This document shows positions 5,214-6,016 of a stretch of 6,016 bases of DNA, piece after piece (within the stretch, counting starts at the first letter, position 1; every line of letters begins with the position of its first letter). The stretch is from Chthoniobacterales bacterium (GTDB lineage Bacteria; Verrucomicrobiota; Verrucomicrobiia; Chthoniobacterales; UBA10450), in assembly GCA_013697015.1 (NCBI GenBank), contig JACCXL010000330.1:1-6016 (forward strand). The letters run 5' to 3'. The position numbers and the translations under genes were made by a program. The notes beneath the pieces were generated by a model. That model searched no databases. It was not told where the DNA came from and saw only the letters and a program-made list of their open reading frames with translations.

Positions 5214-6016
5214 CTAGAGGCGCACCAGATCGAGCAGGAACTGGCACCAGAGATAGATCATTCCCCGCCAGGAATACTTTACTTCGCCTTCCGCGGCCGG
5301 CGTGAGCACGCCCTTCTGGATGTTGTGCTCGATCTGGTCGCGCAGATCTTTTTCGATCTCGGCCTGAATCCGATCTTCATCCATCGGATCGATCACACTA
5401 GTCTCGACGGTGTTGTGCCGCAGAAATTCCTTATGGCTCTGGTAAAGCTGCCAGAACGATTGATCGGGTCGCTGCCGGTTGATTCGAAACTGCGGCGTCA
5501 ACTTTAACCCGTAGGAGAGCGGGTAATTCCATGTCGTCCAAATGATGCCGTCACGCGCCCGGGAGGAGATGCGCAGGTAATAAAACGAAAGATCGTTCTG
5601 CTCGTTTAAACAGATCGTTGCCTGCGCGCGATCCTCTTCCTTGTAGAAGAGCCGGAAGAACTGCCGGTAATCTTCCCAGTCCCAGCCTGCGTCGTTGATA
5701 TGGGCGAAGCCTTCGTTCTCGATCTCGCGCGTAATCTCGTTCAGCGTCGGGAAAACGTCGGTCGACGGCGGACTCTTGGGCCGCAGCGCTTTTTCTTTCG
5801 GCAAACGAAGGGCGCGAATGCGTGTGAGAATTTCCAGCCACGGCAGGAACAACCAGCTCAGCGCCGCGATCGATCCCCAAATCCAGCTCCCAGTGGCAAA
5901 GTAAACCGCGAGAAACGAAGAGGCGAGGATCCCAACCGCCCCGGCTTTTTGTGTAAAGGACGTCTGATAGCTCCGCAACGCGACGCTGAGGACAGCAACG
6001 CCGAGCGTAAGAAAGA
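5214..6016 (-). CDS. Multi-pass membrane protein of unknown function, N-terminus cut by right edge
   Basis: The minus-strand frame ends at a TAG at 5214-5216 and stays open to the window edge, showing 266 residues. A TTG at 5978 could be taken as a start, but the frame upstream of it encodes another hydrophobic run (FLTLGVAVLSVA), so the true start probably lies beyond 6016. Visible parts from the edge: the end of one membrane segment at 1-12, a second at about 24-43, a third at about 44-60 (Trp-rich), then a basic stretch with KEK and RPK. A soluble domain of about 170-180 residues follows, rich in aromatics (DWEDYRQFFRLFY, FYYLRIS, IIWTTWNYPLSYGLKL), then an acidic helical part and a hydrophobic C-terminus (MIYLWCQFLLDLV). 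I recognise no catalytic motif or named family. It faces frr tail to tail and is probably unrelated to that operon. Confidence 0.75.
   Translation of the reverse strand, partial: FLTLGVAVLSVALRSYQTSFTQKAGAVGILASSFLAVYFATGSWIWGSIAALSWLFLPWLEILTRIRALRLPKEKALRPKSPPSTDVFPTLNEITREIENEGFAHINDAGWDWEDYRQFFRLFYKEEDRAQATICLNEQNDLSFYYLRISSRARDGIIWTTWNYPLSYGLKLTPQFRINRQRPDQSFWQLYQSHKEFLRHNTVETSVIDPMDEDRIQAEIEKDLRDQIEHNIQKGVLTPAAEGEVKYSWRGMIYLWCQFLLDLVRL

Noticed and set aside
5190..5223. Possible bidirectional terminator between frr and the convergent gene
   Set aside because: Only 3-4 bp stems (GCC/GGC, GCGC/GCGC) and no T-run on either strand.

Overview
This is ordinary chromosomal housekeeping sequence from a moderately GC-rich bacterium. 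It carries genes for translation and nucleotide metabolism, flanked on each side by one less familiar membrane-associated gene. The UMP kinase, L21 and short-LID adenylate-kinase-like proteins look most like those of Verrucomicrobiota, perhaps a soil Chthoniobacterales/Spartobacteria-type genome. That placement rests on pattern recognition and not on a search, so it is moderate to low confidence.

Layout, left to right. (1) 1-337, minus strand: the N-terminal part of a membrane-anchored alpha/beta-hydrolase running off the left edge. (2) A 78-bp divergent intergenic gap. (3) 416-1090, plus: rsmI, a short form without the usual C-terminal extension. (4) 1155-1774, plus: rplU-rpmA (L21, L27), preceded by a possible hairpin that would cover the rplU Shine-Dalgarno sequence. 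(5) 1775-1905: GC-rich stem structures, then a candidate promoter whose -10 box lies 12 nt before the next start codon. (6) 1906-3725, plus: an adenylate-kinase-family gene, a small four-cysteine protein and fmt, tightly packed (20-nt overlap, then a 7-nt gap). (7) 3797-5189, plus: pyrH and frr, after a small palindromic hairpin. (8) 5214-6016, minus: the C-terminal part of an unrecognised membrane protein, convergent with frr and open through the right edge.

The central genes share a theme. RsmI modifies 16S rRNA near the decoding centre, L21 and L27 belong to the 50S subunit, Fmt formylates initiator tRNA, and RRF recycles ribosomes after termination. The two kinases (AMP-type and UMP) supply nucleotides. 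The usual rpsB-tsf partners of pyrH-frr and the usual obg partner of rplU-rpmA are not next to them here.

I found no convincing new biological system. The points most worth a second look are the SD-covering hairpin before rplU, the possibly near-leaderless kinase transcript, the small CxxC-CxxC protein inside the kinase-fmt operon, and the unknown membrane protein at the right edge. No tRNA, rRNA, CRISPR array, insertion sequence or origin was seen.
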